Shown: one piece after another, positions 6,166 through 7,328 of the stretch | How positions within the stretch are numbered: the stretch's first letter is position 1 | Layout of the letters: each line of letters begins with the position of its first letter | Origin: JBDTMC01 sp039934475 | GTDB lineage: Bacteria; Acidobacteriota; Terriglobia; Bryobacterales; Bryobacteraceae | Length of the DNA: 7,328 nt | Reading direction: 5' to 3' | NCBI GenBank assembly: GCA_039934475.1 | Contig: JBDTMC010000399.1 | Location: forward strand, 1 to 7,328 | The notes under the pieces: generated by a model | What the model saw: the letters and a program-made list of their open reading frames with translations, nothing else | Databases searched by the model: none | What the model was told of the DNA's origin: nothing | Position numbers and translations under genes: made by a program

Positions 6166-7328
6166 GTGTTCCTTTTTAACAGGTGGTGGCAGAAGGCACT
6201 CCATTGCGGCGTCATTGTGGCGTTGGCGTCCAGTATGTTCGGCGCTAACGACTGGCCAGACGGGCGGGTGTGCCTGACCATTCGCACAGACCCCACGTTC
6301 GACTCCTTTTTGCAGTCCCCCATGAGACGGTCAGACAACTGGCTGCGTACGTATGTGTGGCGAATGATGGTCTACTCGCCTTTCTTTGACAACAAGCTGG
6401 ACTTTTTTCCGAACGGCTGGGTATATATCAATCTCTACGGGTTGCATAAAGACTGGCCAGTAGTGGCAGAACACCCGGAATGGATTCTGCGTGACAGTGC
6501 CGGTAACCCGCTCTACATTCCTTACGCTTGCGCAAACGGGACGTGCCCACTCTACGCCGCCGACGTGTCGAATCCGCAATACCGCTCGCACTGGTTGACA
6601 CGAGCAAAGAGTCTGGTTAGCAAAGGCTACCGGGGACTGTGGATTGACGACGTCAACCTGGAGTTTCGTGTTAGCGATGGCAACTCGCAGCAAGTGGCGC
6701 CGGTGGATCGCAACACGGGCAAGCCGATGGTCTACGACGACTGGAAGCGGTATGTTGCCGACTTCACGACGCAGATTCGAACAGCGCTGCCGGGCGTGGA
6801 GCTGCTTCATAACGCGATCTGGTATGCGGGCGGCCCCAATCGCGACGCGGACGCCAACGTGAAGCGGGAATTAATGTCTGCCGACTTCATCAACATTGAA
6901 CGGGGAGTAGCCGATAGCGGCCTGACGGGCGGCAACGGACAATGGTCGCTGCATGCGCTGTTCGATTACGTGGACCGCCTGCATGCTCTGGGCAAAGGCG
7001 TGATCATCGACAATTTAAAGAGGCAAGGTGAGTACGGGTTGGCCGCTTACTTTCTCATTTCGAATGGCGGAGATGGCGTGGGCAGCCATGACATCGCTCC
7101 CGGCCTGCTGCCGCGGGAGTTCGGGATCGATTTGGGTCCATCGGTTGGGCAGAGGACCTACGCGAAGGGCCTGTTCCGTCGTGAATTTCAGCGTGGCGTT
7201 GTACTGCTGGTGGAACCTGGCGGGCCGACGACCGCACCGACTATATGTGATGGATGCATTCGTGTGGATGGGAGTCCAGCCGCCGGACTGACTCTCCGTG
7301 GGGGAGAGGCAGCGATTGTGATGCGGTC
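6166..7328 (+). CDS. Putative secreted glycoside hydrolase, GHL15-like TIM barrel, 3'-incomplete
   Basis: The frame runs from GTG 6166 to the window edge without a stop, giving 387 full codons. Residues 1-27 look like a Sec signal peptide: R6 and K10, a hydrophobic stretch 14-26, and possible cleavage after A27 or A21. There is no lipobox. The mature part has features I associate with the 'hypothetical glycosyl hydrolase' GHL15 family: YINLYGLHKDW (87-97), EWILRDSAGNPLY, GLWIDDVNLEF with D161 and D162, LLHNAIW with H215, FINIERG with E245, then GIDLGPSVGQR (from G320) and FRREFQRGVVLLVEPGG (from F337). D161/D162 and E245 are candidate catalytic acids by analogy, not by proof. A CxxxxC pair (C122, C127) and a CDGC pair could form disulfides in an exported protein. 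The last residues (TLRGGEAAIVM) look like the closing beta strand of such proteins, so little is probably missing. The glycan substrate is unknown. The gene starts 23 nt after the NRPS stop and may be co-transcribed, although its function has no obvious link to peptide synthesis. Confidence 0.85.
   Translation, partial: MFLFNRWWQKALHCGVIVALASSMFGANDWPDGRVCLTIRTDPTFDSFLQSPMRRSDNWLRTYVWRMMVYSPFFDNKLDFFPNGWVYINLYGLHKDWPVVAEHPEWILRDSAGNPLYIPYACANGTCPLYAADVSNPQYRSHWLTRAKSLVSKGYRGLWIDDVNLEFRVSDGNSQQVAPVDRNTGKPMVYDDWKRYVADFTTQIRTALPGVELLHNAIWYAGGPNRDADANVKRELMSADFINIERGVADSGLTGGNGQWSLHALFDYVDRLHALGKGVIIDNLKRQGEYGLAAYFLISNGGDGVGSHDIAPGLLPREFGIDLGPSVGQRTYAKGLFRREFQRGVVLLVEPGGPTTAPTICDGCIRVDGSPAAGLTLRGGEAAIVMR

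Noticed and set aside
6111..6179. A 22-codon frame from ATG 6111 across the A-T-TE stop
   Set aside because: It has no ribosome binding site, lies mostly within the A-T-TE gene, and shows no conserved features; most likely chance.
5805..6810. Two long open frames on the minus strand (5805-6338 and 6331-6810)
   Set aside because: Their translations show no recognisable domain and are rich in Arg, Pro and Ser, as expected from the antisense of GC-rich coding DNA. The + strand over the same bases encodes the thioesterase end and the GHL15-like protein.

Overview
The window is fully coding on the + strand and carries part of a bacterial non-ribosomal peptide synthetase (NRPS) operon. Five genes run in the same direction, with junctions of -1, +10, -11 and +23 nt. 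Both ends are cut: the first gene enters from the left, and the last runs off the right edge, probably only a few residues before its natural end. No RNA gene, mobile element, CRISPR array, promoter or terminator was seen, and no stretch over 300 nt lacks a gene.

Layout: (1) nt 1-639, the C-terminal end of an NRPS protein (tail of an adenylation domain plus a carrier domain, ending without C, E or TE domain). (2) nt 639-1907, a soluble class-I-type bacterial cytochrome P450. (3) nt 1918-3450, a stand-alone condensation (C) protein. (4) nt 3440-6142, an A-T-TE protein whose adenylation pocket reads DAFWLGGTFK, a valine-type code. (5) nt 6166-7328, a probably secreted TIM-barrel protein resembling the GHL15 'hypothetical glycosyl hydrolase' family, started by GTG and open to the window edge.

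How the parts may work together: the upstream A-T protein loads one amino acid. The P450, translationally coupled to it by a TAATG junction, is a candidate for oxidising (for example beta-hydroxylating) a carrier-bound residue. The free C protein joins that residue to the valine-type residue loaded on the A-T-TE protein, and the TE releases the product by hydrolysis or cyclisation. The visible part is enough for a dipeptide, but the line may extend upstream of the window. The C and A-T-TE proteins are one module cut in the C-A linker. The cut has a good ribosome binding site for the second protein, but it also sits beside an A6 run where a one-base error would artificially split a single C-A-T-TE protein. 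The role of the secreted glycosidase-like protein next to the NRPS is unexplained.

Organism: moderately high GC, GTG starts, compact operon, an unusual C-domain sequence subtype and a GHL15-like secreted protein. This fits an environmental Gram-negative bacterium; Acidobacteriota (Solibacter-like) is my guess, at low confidence. The species cannot be named from this sequence.
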